Assembly (NCBI GenBank): GCA_018889975.1
Contig: CP076546.1
Location: 2,232,001-2,296,000, forward strand
Reading direction: 5' to 3'
From: Bacillus sp. NP157
GTDB taxonomy: Bacteria > Pseudomonadota > Gammaproteobacteria > Xanthomonadales > Rhodanobacteraceae
DNA length: 64,000 nt
In this document: positions 23,153-30,804 of the stretch, one piece after another
How positions within the stretch are numbered: position 1 is the stretch's first letter
How the letters are laid out: each line of letters begins with the position of its first letter
Program-made: the position numbers and the translations under genes
The notes under the pieces: generated by a model
Seen by the model: only the letters and a program-made list of their open reading frames with translations
The model's database searches: none
What the model was told of the DNA's origin: nothing

Positions 23153-24097
23153 ATGAAAGGACGCGTCCACCTGCTGTGTATCGCTGCGACCGCATTGGCG
23201 GCTTGCACCACGGCACCTACCCGGCCGCCAGCCCATCAGCCCGCGGCTGCGCGCGAAGACCACAGCGTCGAAGGGCAAGCCGTGGCCGCTGACCTGCAGC
23301 TTCGGTTCGATTCCATAAACGACAGTGACCCGATCAACACGACATGCAACGGTCCCCGCATGCCGGTGTTCCTGTGCAGCGGCATCTTGCTGCGCGGCAC
23401 ATCCAATTTCAGCAGCGCCTACCACTCGTGGGACGTCAATCCGAACAGCACGAAGCCTGGCGGAGTTTCGTTTTCCTTCCTGCGCAAAGACGCCTCCTAC
23501 AGCAAGCTGGCGTATGGCTATAACCACGGCTTCATGTTCTGGCCCGACCTGCACCTGCCGCCGGACAAGATGGAGATCGAGGTGCTGTGTTATTTCCCGA
23601 TGGACGCGGCGAGCGATATCCGTGCCGACCAGGGGTGCGGTGCCAATCGAAAGTATCCGGAGGACAGCAAGCCTTGCCAGCAGCACGTGCCTCCCATCGT
23701 GACGGGTGACGCGTGGCTCCGGCTATACAACAGCGCACCCGAGGGCGAGAGCCAGCGCGAGCACTCCTGCGGCTTCACCATGATCACCGGCACGGCGAAC
23801 TCCGCGCATATCTTCAAGGAAGCCATCGGCGTGATTGGCAGCGTACGCGGCGCCTTCTTCGAATCGCAGGATGAGGCCGTCCTGCAGGCGTGGCCGATCG
23901 GCCTCGGCGAAATGTTGCCGCTACAGAATTTCTTCTATCTGGCCGGCTCGGCTGGCCTCGCGCAGTCGCGGCTCGACCAGCGAGATTTCTACGCTACCAC
24001 GAACCAGTGGCGGCCAGTGATCCGGGTCACGCTGCCAGGCGCCCGGGGCGCGGAAGCCAGGTTCGAGTACGTCCCCGCAGACCAGGACATACCGTGA
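23153..24097 (+). CDS. Exported lipoprotein, HvnA/halovibrin-like paralogue
   Basis: A 314-aa protein with a lipobox (LAAC, Cys18). It shares the block series with its divergent neighbour: CSGILLRGT, YHSWDVNPNS, GVSFSFLRKDAS, VLCYFPMDAASDIRADQGCG, FFYLAG, WRPVIRVTLP. The middle of the protein differs more. The start at 23153 has GGGAG about 8 nt upstream. The two genes are head-to-head across a 256-nt gap and may share regulation. If the HvnA assignment is right, they would act on NAD or as ADP-ribosylating enzymes at the cell surface; this remains an inference. Confidence 0.55.
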   Translation: MKGRVHLLCIAATALAACTTAPTRPPAHQPAAAREDHSVEGQAVAADLQLRFDSINDSDPINTTCNGPRMPVFLCSGILLRGTSNFSSAYHSWDVNPNSTKPGGVSFSFLRKDASYSKLAYGYNHGFMFWPDLHLPPDKMEIEVLCYFPMDAASDIRADQGCGANRKYPEDSKPCQQHVPPIVTGDAWLRLYNSAPEGESQREHSCGFTMITGTANSAHIFKEAIGVIGSVRGAFFESQDEAVLQAWPIGLGEMLPLQNFFYLAGSAGLAQSRLDQRDFYATTNQWRPVIRVTLPGARGAEARFEYVPADQDIP

Positions 24098-24154
24098 GCA
24101 AGGAGGTCGGCCACCGTGCCCAACGGCTGGGTGTCGGGGCTGAGGACGCGAACG

Positions 24155-24180
24155 AAAATGCCGCCCTGGGGCGGCATTTT
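24155..24180. terminator. Bidirectional intrinsic terminator
   Basis: The hairpin AAAATGCCGCC / GGCGGCATTTT with loop CTGG lies 57 nt after the plus-strand lipoprotein gene. The A and T runs allow use on both strands, also ending minus-strand bamC transcripts. Confidence 0.8.
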
Positions 24181-24224
24181 CACGTTACGGACCTTGCAGG
24201 TCCCAGCCGGGCTGGCGGGGACGA

Positions 24225-24246
24225 TCGCGCGCAGGCGCGCTCCTAC
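24225..24246 (-). repeat. GTAG-headed REP element
   Basis: A minus-strand perfect consensus copy, between the lipoprotein terminator and the bamC stop codon. Confidence 0.88.
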
Positions 24247-24250
24247 AGGG

Positions 24251-24856
24251 TTACTTCACGCCGAGGCGTGCGCGCAGTGCGTCGATCACGCGACGGACGC
24301 CGCTGGCGTCGCCCTGGGCGCGTACTTCCGAGCCGGCGCCGCTGGCGTTGACCGTGAGCACCACGGCGCGCTTGCCGCCGCCCTGCTGCGCGGCCTGCGG
24401 ACCACCTTCGATGGCCTCGTCCGGGTTCTTGCTGCCGCCGCCGAACATGCGCTTGAAGAAGCCGCGATGCTCTTCCGGCGCGCCGGAGGTAGCGGCGATC
24501 TGGTAGGTGTGGGTTTCGTCGTCATGGGCGGTGACGGCACCGACATCACCCACGGACAGGACTTCACCGATGCGCTTGTAGGCGGCATCCGGCGCGTCGG
24601 CCAGGATGAAACCGTCCGAGACCGGGGCGGCGGCCGCGGCGGCGTCGGACGGAGCCCCACCCGCGCCTGAACCGGCATCGGGGATGACCAGCGCCGCGCT
24701 CGTCGACGGCGTATCCAGGCCCGGCGGAATCTCCAGCGGAGCTTCCTGCTTGGCCTTTTCCCACTGTTTCGTGGAGCGGAACGCGCCGCAGCCGGATACG
24801 ACCAGGACGGACAGGAGCAGTGCCGGGACGACCAGCGCGTACGAGGTTTTCTTCAT
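24251..24856 (-). CDS. bamC: BamC-like outer-membrane assembly lipoprotein (short form)
   Basis: A 201-aa lipoprotein: the signal MKKTSYALVVPALLLSVLVV ends in a VSGC lipobox. The segment PLEIPPGLDTPS resembles the BamC lasso region, and one helix-grip-like domain follows (about residues 70-200). E. coli BamC is about 344 aa with two such domains, so this is a shortened form. It lies immediately downstream of dapA, as bamC does in E. coli, which supports the call. The start ATG at 24856 has GGAA upstream. Confidence 0.65.
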   Translation of the reverse strand: MKKTSYALVVPALLLSVLVVSGCGAFRSTKQWEKAKQEAPLEIPPGLDTPSTSAALVIPDAGSGAGGAPSDAAAAAAPVSDGFILADAPDAAYKRIGEVLSVGDVGAVTAHDDETHTYQIAATSGAPEEHRGFFKRMFGGGSKNPDEAIEGGPQAAQQGGGKRAVVLTVNASGAGSEVRAQGDASGVRRVIDALRARLGVK

Positions 24857-24908
24857 GAACAAAGGTTCCGTTGGAATCCGTTTTAAGGGGCCGTTCTAAT
24901 CGGGTAGG

Positions 24909-25814
24909 TCAGGCGGCAGTCGCCAATGGTGCCAGAGCCGCGAGCGTTTCGCGCACTTTCGCCAGCGCCGGGCCGGGTTCGAGCTCGACCAGGGGCAGGC
25001 GGGGTGCCGCCGAGCCCAGCCCCAGCAAGGCCAGGCCGGCCTTTACGGGGATCGGGTTCGGCGCGCAGTTCAGCGCGTCGATCAGCGGTGCCAGCCGCGC
25101 CGTGGCGCTGGCCGTGCGCCCTGCGTCGCCCGAACGGGCAGCGTCGCAGAATTCACGGAAAGGCCCCGGCACCAGGTTGGCCACCACCGAGATGGTGCCC
25201 GCGGCGCCGGCCAGCATGGCCTGGTGGGCCGAACCGTCGTCGCCGCTGAGGTAGACGAAATCCGCGCGGATAAGTTCCGCCATGGCGCGAATGCGCTCGG
25301 CATCGCCGCGGGCCTCCTTGATGCCAAGGATGCCCGGATGCTCGCGCAGGGCCGCCACGGTCTCGGGCGCGATGTCGCTGCCGGTGCGCGGCGGCACATT
25401 GTAGAGGATGACCGGCAGGCCGCCTTCGTCCGCCACCGCAAGGAAATGTCGGCGCATGCCTTCCTGGGTGGGACGCACGTAGAACGGCGCCACGACCAGG
25501 GCGGCATCGGCACCCAGCGCCTTGGCCAGGCGGGTGGCGGCGATGGTTTTCGCGGTACCGGCCTCACCGGTGCCGGCGATCACCGGGATGCGCTTATCGA
25601 TGTGTTTCACCGCGAACGCGAGCAGGCGCTCGAATTCGTCATGCTCGAGGAAGTGCGACTCGCCCGTGGAGCCGGCCACGACCACGCCCTGCGTGCCGCC
25701 AGCCAGCTGCTGGTCGAGCAGGCGGCCGAACGAAACCAGGTCGAGGGAACCGTCGGCGGCGAAAGGCGTCGCCAGCGCGGTGATGCTTCCGGAGATATCC
25801 AAGGTGAAACCCAT
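24909..25814 (-). CDS. dapA: 4-hydroxy-tetrahydrodipicolinate synthase
   Basis: Condenses aspartate semialdehyde and pyruvate in lysine and diaminopimelate synthesis. 301 aa. The Schiff-base Lys lies in ILGIKEARGD, the Tyr of the catalytic triad in LYNVPPRTG, and the GSTGES phosphate-binding loop in VVAGSTGESHFL. The start at 25814 (MGFTLDISGS) is preferred, with an upstream Met possible. It is followed by bamC after a 52-nt gap and is divergent from the gcvR-like gene. Confidence 0.93.
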   Translation of the reverse strand: MGFTLDISGSITALATPFAADGSLDLVSFGRLLDQQLAGGTQGVVVAGSTGESHFLEHDEFERLLAFAVKHIDKRIPVIAGTGEAGTAKTIAATRLAKALGADAALVVAPFYVRPTQEGMRRHFLAVADEGGLPVILYNVPPRTGSDIAPETVAALREHPGILGIKEARGDAERIRAMAELIRADFVYLSGDDGSAHQAMLAGAAGTISVVANLVPGPFREFCDAARSGDAGRTASATARLAPLIDALNCAPNPIPVKAGLALLGLGSAAPRLPLVELEPGPALAKVRETLAALAPLATAA

Positions 25815-25967
25815 TGAGGAACCAGCCCTTCGCATGTTACCGGGGCGTTTCCGGCGAGTCCATTCGGGGTGGACGCGCATGCGCGCGCGTCTTGCTACTG
25901 CCTCATGGCGCCCGTTAAGCTCGGGCCAACAGCGACGCCCCGCGCCCCGCGGGCCGCGCCATGGGTA

Positions 25968-26537
25968 GTGAAGGCCTTGAATCGTTCCGTAGCACGCAGC
26001 GCCGCCTCTGATAACCAGCTCCTCATCTCGACGCTGTCGCCGGCGCACCGCGCCCCTATCCTCGCCCTCGCCAAGCGCATCGCCGATTCGGGTTGCAACC
26101 TCGCCGACGCCCGCGTTTCCACGATCGGCAACGACACCTCGGTGATGCTGCTGGCCTCCGGCGCATGGGATGCCGTGGCCAAGCTGGAAACGGCGCTGGC
26201 CAAGCTCGCCCGCGACGAGGAATTGCCGGTGGTGCATTACCGCACCACGCCGCGCGAGCCGACCGCACACCTGCTGCCCTACCTGGTCGAGGTCATCGCC
26301 GCCGATCGCCCGGGCATCCTGGTCAAGATCATCGAATTCTTCTCTCGCCGCGACATCAGCGTCGAGCAGCTCACGTCCATGCGTTACCAGGCGATGCAGA
26401 CCGGCGCCGAGATGTTCCAGGCGCAGATCACCATCGGCATCCCGTCCGAAACCCACATCGCCGCCCTGCGCGACGACTTCCTCGAACTGTGCGATGGCCT
26501 CAACCTCGACGCCATCATGGATCCGGTGAAGTTCTGA
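25968..26537 (+). CDS. ACT-domain regulator, GcvR-like
   Basis: About 190 aa with two ACT domains: SDNQLLISTLS...NLADARVSTIGND (N-terminal) and LVEVIAADRPGILVKIIEFFSRRDISVEQL (C-terminal). The pattern matches the glycine cleavage system repressor GcvR, which binds GcvA. The position between dapA and bcp is also usual for this gene. No clear ATG is in frame; GTG at 25968 or TTG at 25977 are the likely starts. No glycine cleavage genes are in the window. Confidence 0.75.
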   Translation: MKALNRSVARSAASDNQLLISTLSPAHRAPILALAKRIADSGCNLADARVSTIGNDTSVMLLASGAWDAVAKLETALAKLARDEELPVVHYRTTPREPTAHLLPYLVEVIAADRPGILVKIIEFFSRRDISVEQLTSMRYQAMQTGAEMFQAQITIGIPSETHIAALRDDFLELCDGLNLDAIMDPVKF

Positions 26538-26561
26538 CCCACAAGGATTGAAGCACGAAGC

Positions 26562-27023
26562 ATGATCGGCAAGGGCAAGAAGGTTCCCAAACTCAAGGGC
26601 GCGCTCGGCGACGGTTCGACGCTGGCGCTGTCCTCCCTCTCCGGCAAGTGGGTGGTGGTGTTTTTCTATCCGAAGGACAACACCCCAGGCTGCACGAACG
26701 AGGCAAAAGACTTCCGCGACCGCTATGCCGATTTCCAGGCACGCAACGCGGAAGTGATCGGCGTCTCGCGCGACTCGGTCCGCTCGCACGCGAATTACGC
26801 GGCGAAGCACGAACTCCCCTTCCCACTCGTTTCCGACGCCGACGAATCCTGGTGCCAGGCGTTCGACGTCATCCACGAGAAGGTGCTCTACGGCAAGCGC
26901 TACATGGGTGTCGTGCGCAGCACGTTTCTCATCGACCCCGAGGGCAAGCTATTCGCCGAATGGCGAGGCGTGAAGATTCCCGGCCATGCCCAGGCCGTGC
27001 TCGAGAGTGTTCCCACCGCGTGA
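26562..27023 (+). CDS. bcp: Thioredoxin-dependent peroxiredoxin (Bcp type)
   Basis: Reduces peroxides using thioredoxin. 153 aa. The peroxidatic Cys44 lies in FYPKDNTPGCTNEAKDFRD, and the usual Arg and C-terminal block SDADESW are present. The E. coli enzyme has a second Cys five residues later, which is replaced here, so it is likely a one-Cys-type or uses a distant Cys (SWCQAF). It starts 24 nt after the gcvR-like gene and may be in one operon with it. Confidence 0.9.
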   Translation: MIGKGKKVPKLKGALGDGSTLALSSLSGKWVVVFFYPKDNTPGCTNEAKDFRDRYADFQARNAEVIGVSRDSVRSHANYAAKHELPFPLVSDADESWCQAFDVIHEKVLYGKRYMGVVRSTFLIDPEGKLFAEWRGVKIPGHAQAVLESVPTA

Positions 27024-27105
27024 CGGACACCGCGCCACGCGGCTCCTTCCCCCGGCCACTGCCGCGTGGCCGGGTTTTGCAACCTCCGCATGAGGTCACT
27101 TCCGC

Positions 27106-28494
27106 ATGACCGGAAGCAAGCGCATCTACGCCCTCGACACCAACGTGCTGCTGCACGATCCGACCTCGCTGTTCCGCTTCGAGGAACACGATGTCTTCAT
27201 ACCGATGACGGTGCTGGAGGAACTGGACGAGAAGAAGAAAGGCGGGTCGGAAGTTTCACGCAACGGCCGCCAGGTAAGCCGCTTCATCAATGAGCTGATC
27301 GAACGCGGTGGCGGCGATGGATTGAAGAGCGGGCTTGAACTGTCCAACCCCGACGGCGTCAAGCTCAAACGCGGCGCGGTGGGCCGCCTGTTCTTCCAGC
27401 AGCGCACCGGCCACGGCAACGGCAAGGCCGACAACCAGATCCTGGCGGCGGTGATCGACCTGCGCGACCAGTATCCGGATCGCCCGGTGATCCTGGTCAC
27501 CAAGGACATCAACCTCCGCATCAAGGCGTCGATCTACGGCATCACGGCCGAGGACTACGAGAACGATCGCGCGCTCGACGATTTCGCCCTGCTGTTCACG
27601 GGCTCCGAGGAGCTGCCCGAGGATTTCTGGACGCGCCATCCGGAGCTCCGCTCGTGGAACGAACGCGGCCGCACCTTCTATGAAGTGGACGTGCGCGAAG
27701 ACGAGCACTGGTACGCCAACGAGTGCCTGTACATGCCCGGCGAGAACGACGTCGAGCTGCGCGTGGTGGAACTCACGGGCCCTGAAGATGCCCAGCGCGC
27801 CAGGCTGGTCCTGCTCGACGACCATACGCATGCGGCACATGGCGTGTGGGGCATCGCAGCGCGCAATCGCGAACAGAACTTCGCAATGAACCTGCTGATG
27901 GACCCCGACGTGGATTTCGTCACCCTGCTCGGCACGGCGGGCACCGGCAAGACCCTGCTCGCGCTCGCCGCCGGCCTGGCCCAGGTGATGGATCAGCAGC
28001 GTTATCGCGAGATCATCATGACCCGCGCGACGGTGTCGGTCGGCGAAGACATCGGCTTCCTCCCGGGCACGGAGGAAGAGAAGATGACGCCATGGATGGG
28101 CGCCCTCACCGATAACCTCGAGGTGCTGGCCAATCCCGAGGAAGGCGGTTCGTGGGGCCGGCAGGCCACCAACGACCTGCTCGCCTCGCGGGTGAAGATC
28201 CGCTCGCTCAACTTCATGCGCGGCCGCACCTTCCTCAGCCGCTACCTGATCATCGACGAGGCGCAGAACCTCACGCCGAAGCAGATGAAGACCCTGATCA
28301 CCCGCGCCGGCCCCGGCACCAAGATCGTTTGCCTGGGCAACGTGGAGCAGATCGATACGCCGTACCTCACCGAGACCACCTCCGGCCTCACCTACGCGGT
28401 CGACCGCTTCAAGATGTGGGCCCATTCCGGGCACATCACCCTGCGGCGCGGCGAGCGCTCCAGGCTGGCCGACTTCGCCTCCGAGGCGTTGTAA
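27106..28494 (+). CDS. PIN domain fused to PhoH ATPase (YlaK/PhoH2 type)
   Basis: 462 aa. An N-terminal PIN RNase domain (about residues 1-150, YALDTNVLLHD and TVLEELDEKKKG) is followed by a PhoH P-loop ATPase (about residues 240-440): Walker A GTAGTGKTLLALA, Walker B LIIDEAQNLTPKQMK, and GTKIVCLGNVEQID. Such PIN-PhoH proteins are thought to act as RNA helicase-nucleases. It lies 82 nt after bcp, with its own start ATG at 27106. Confidence 0.88.
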   Translation: MTGSKRIYALDTNVLLHDPTSLFRFEEHDVFIPMTVLEELDEKKKGGSEVSRNGRQVSRFINELIERGGGDGLKSGLELSNPDGVKLKRGAVGRLFFQQRTGHGNGKADNQILAAVIDLRDQYPDRPVILVTKDINLRIKASIYGITAEDYENDRALDDFALLFTGSEELPEDFWTRHPELRSWNERGRTFYEVDVREDEHWYANECLYMPGENDVELRVVELTGPEDAQRARLVLLDDHTHAAHGVWGIAARNREQNFAMNLLMDPDVDFVTLLGTAGTGKTLLALAAGLAQVMDQQRYREIIMTRATVSVGEDIGFLPGTEEEKMTPWMGALTDNLEVLANPEEGGSWGRQATNDLLASRVKIRSLNFMRGRTFLSRYLIIDEAQNLTPKQMKTLITRAGPGTKIVCLGNVEQIDTPYLTETTSGLTYAVDRFKMWAHSGHITLRRGERSRLADFASEAL

Positions 28495-28617
28495 GCACCA
28501 CCGCCGGGGCGGTCCGCCGCCCCGGCCACCTTGCCGCACGCGCCCGCCTACCCCATGGGGGTAAACTATCGGCTGTTCCGGGCCGATCGTGCCGCCCGCC
28601 CCCTTGAGTGCAACCCC

Positions 28618-29568
28618 ATGAATTTCCTCGGGCCCCGCTTCATCGTCCTGTACGTCCTGGTGCTGTTTTCGCTGTGCGTCCTGCTGGTGCACCTGCGCGG
28701 CCGCTCGCGCCTGCGCTTCGATCGCCAGCTGGTCGACCACTCGGCACTGTTCGCGCCCTACAACCTGCTGATGTACGCGTTTTCGGCCGTGCCGGCACGG
28801 CCGATCCTCGATCGCCGCGGCTTCCCCCAGCTCGACCTCCTGCAGGACAACTGGCAGGCGATCCGCGAAGAGGCGATGCACCTGTTCGACGAGGGCTATA
28901 TCCGCTCGGCGGAAAAACACAACGACGCGTCGTTCAACTCGTTTTTCAAACAGGGCTGGAAGCGCTTCTACCTGAAGTGGTACGGCGAGCCGCTCGCATC
29001 GGCCGAAACGCTGTGCCCGGAAACGGTCAAGCTGCTCAACTCGATCCCCAGCGTGAAAGCGGCGATGTTCGCCCTGCTTCCGCCGGGCAGTAAGCTCAAC
29101 CCGCACCGCGACCCGTTCGCTGGCTCGCTGCGCTACCACCTGGGCCTGATCACGCCGAACTCCGACGATTGCCGCATCTTTGTCGATGGGGAAATGCACG
29201 CGTGGCGCGACGGTAAGGACGTGGTCTTCGACGAAACCTACGTGCACTGGGCGGAAAACCGCACGGACCAGACCCGCGTCATCCTGTTCGCCGACGTCGA
29301 GCGTCCGTTGAAGAACCGGATGATGACGGCGATCAACAAGCGCGTCGGCGCGTTCATGGGTTCGATCACCGCATCGCCCAACAGCGACGATGGCAAGGAG
29401 CAGGTCGGCTTCGTCAATCGCATGTTCGCGCTGAACCAGCGCGGCCGCGAGCGGACGCGGAAGTTCAAGAAGGCCAACCCTAAGCTGTTCCGCGCGGTGA
29501 AGTATGTCGGCATCGTGCTGATGGTGTGGCTGATCTTCCTGGCGCCGTATCCGTTTTACCGCGGTTAG
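28618..29568 (+). CDS. lpxO: Aspartyl/asparaginyl beta-hydroxylase family, LpxO-like lipid A hydroxylase
   Basis: 316 aa, membrane-anchored at both ends (residues 5-24 and 292-312). The catalytic domain shows the iron ligands in KLNPHRDPFAG and FDETYVHWAEN, and the co-substrate Arg in TRVILFADVERP. This pattern matches LpxO, which adds a 2-OH to lipid A secondary acyl chains. Other members of the family hydroxylate proteins, so the substrate remains an inference. The start ATG at 28618 gives an MNFLGPRFIV N-terminus. Confidence 0.75.
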   Translation: MNFLGPRFIVLYVLVLFSLCVLLVHLRGRSRLRFDRQLVDHSALFAPYNLLMYAFSAVPARPILDRRGFPQLDLLQDNWQAIREEAMHLFDEGYIRSAEKHNDASFNSFFKQGWKRFYLKWYGEPLASAETLCPETVKLLNSIPSVKAAMFALLPPGSKLNPHRDPFAGSLRYHLGLITPNSDDCRIFVDGEMHAWRDGKDVVFDETYVHWAENRTDQTRVILFADVERPLKNRMMTAINKRVGAFMGSITASPNSDDGKEQVGFVNRMFALNQRGRERTRKFKKANPKLFRAVKYVGIVLMVWLIFLAPYPFYRG

Positions 29569-29659
29569 GCCGGGCGGCCGTCCATCGCCGCTTTTTACGC
29601 CGGGACGACGAAAGCGGCGTATGCTCCGGATCGGGGTGGGGCCTGACGGAGATACAGGC

Positions 29660-30145
29660 ATGACACGGTACGGTTTGTTACTGGCTTGGCTCGTTCCCGT
29701 GGCGGCGTTCGCGTCGCCCCAACTGCTTACGCCACCCCCGCCGCCCGCCACGCGGGATCTTGGCCCGGTCGTGGCCCGGCTCGTCGACGACACCACGAAG
29801 GATCCGGCCAGCCAGGCCCGGGCCTTCCGCACCCTCATGGGCATGGGCCAGGCGGCCGTGCCGTATGTCGTGGCCCACCTGGGCGACGGGCGCAAGCTCG
29901 CCGAGCAATCGATCTGGGTCCAGGGCGTCACCGGGCGCGTGGACGTGCAGTACCACCCCTGGTACGTGCATGACGGCCTGCTCGCCGTGCTCAAGGAGAT
30001 CACCGGCTTCTCGCGCGCGTCGCTGAACGGGCACGCCCTGCCCTCGCAGCGCGAGCGGAACACGCGCAAGTGGGTGTCGTATTGCGAGGAGCGTTACCCG
30101 GCCAAGGCTTCCGTGTGCCAGGAAGCGCTGGCGAATATCCCGTAG
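29660..30145 (+). CDS. Small exported protein of unknown function
   Basis: 161 aa with a signal peptide (MTRYGLLLAWLVPVAAFASP). The mature part has a proline stretch, then a helical region and two Cys near the C-terminus. I do not recognise a family. The start at 29660 is preferred over an upstream Met because it begins the signal peptide. A strong terminator follows. Confidence 0.6.
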   Translation: MTRYGLLLAWLVPVAAFASPQLLTPPPPPATRDLGPVVARLVDDTTKDPASQARAFRTLMGMGQAAVPYVVAHLGDGRKLAEQSIWVQGVTGRVDVQYHPWYVHDGLLAVLKEITGFSRASLNGHALPSQRERNTRKWVSYCEERYPAKASVCQEALANIP

Positions 30146-30180
30146 CGGGGAACGCATCGGCCGCCGCTGGCGACAGGCAA

Positions 30181-30211
30181 AAAGAAACCCGGCGCAAGGC
30201 CGGGTTTCTTT
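30181..30211. terminator. Bidirectional intrinsic terminator
   Basis: A 13-bp stem (AAAGAAACCCGGC with GCCGGGTTTCTTT) with a 5-nt loop and A/T runs on both sides. It separates the small exported protein gene from tRNA-Gly and serves both strands. Confidence 0.9.
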
Positions 30212-30220
30212 TTTGAATAC

Positions 30221-30296
<76 letters not shown>

Positions 30297-30310
30297 GTCG
30301 TGAGCCCGCC

Positions 30311-30338
30311 ATTATAGGGCGCTTTGCGAATAGCGCAA
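30311..30338 (-). promoter_or_regulatory. Sigma-70 promoter of tRNA-Gly copy 1
   Basis: The minus strand has TTGCGC (30333-30338) and TATAAT (30311-30316) 16 nt apart, ending 14 nt before the tRNA. Confidence 0.75.
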
Positions 30339-30344
30339 GCCCCT

Positions 30345-30719
30345 TCAGCCCATCCCGCGCGCAATGCGCATCGCGATCACCAGGGCGCCGATGCCGACGG
30401 CCACCGACGCCAGCACATAGGCCAGCGCCAGGCCGGGCTGGCCGCGCTGGTAGAGCACCACGCTTTCCAGCGAGAAGGTCGAGAAGGTGGTGAAGCCACC
30501 CAGCACGCCCGTGGCGACGAACAGGCGCACACCCTGCGGCGCGTTGCCATGCACGGCCAGCCAGCCGGTCAGCACGCCCATGCAGGCCGAGCCGACGATG
30601 TTGATCAGCAGGGTCGCCCAGGGGAAGTCCGGTCCGAGCGTGCGCATGCCGAGCACGCTGAGCCCGTAACGCGCCATCGAGCCCAGGCCACCGCCGATGA
30701 ATACCCACAGATAGCCCAC
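30345..30719 (-). CDS. crcB: Fluoride exporter CrcB
   Basis: A 124-aa small membrane protein with four helices that exports fluoride (Fluc family). Motifs: GGGLGSMARYGLS, LLINIVGSACMG, GVLGGFTTFSTFSLE. The GTG at 30719 gives a typical length; an upstream in-frame ATG at 30779 adds 20 polar residues and is less likely. No fluoride riboswitch is visible upstream. It lies just after the tRNA-Gly promoter, on the same strand. Confidence 0.88.
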   Translation of the reverse strand: MGYLWVFIGGGLGSMARYGLSVLGMRTLGPDFPWATLLINIVGSACMGVLTGWLAVHGNAPQGVRLFVATGVLGGFTTFSTFSLESVVLYQRGQPGLALAYVLASVAVGIGALVIAMRIARGMG

Positions 30720-30804
30720 GTCGATCCCGCTGATGGCGCGCCAGATGCGATCGAGCCTACCGGCCCGCGGTTGCCCCACGCAACCGGCCGGGATGCCGCC
30801 GCGA

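Noticed and set aside
27256-30069. A minus-strand open frame of about 937 codons
   Set aside because: It is antisense to PIN-PhoH, the LpxO-like gene and the small exported protein gene; all three have clear motifs or signals.
30345-30779. A fluoride riboswitch upstream of crcB
   Set aside because: The upstream sequence does not show the conserved riboswitch pattern that I could recognise.
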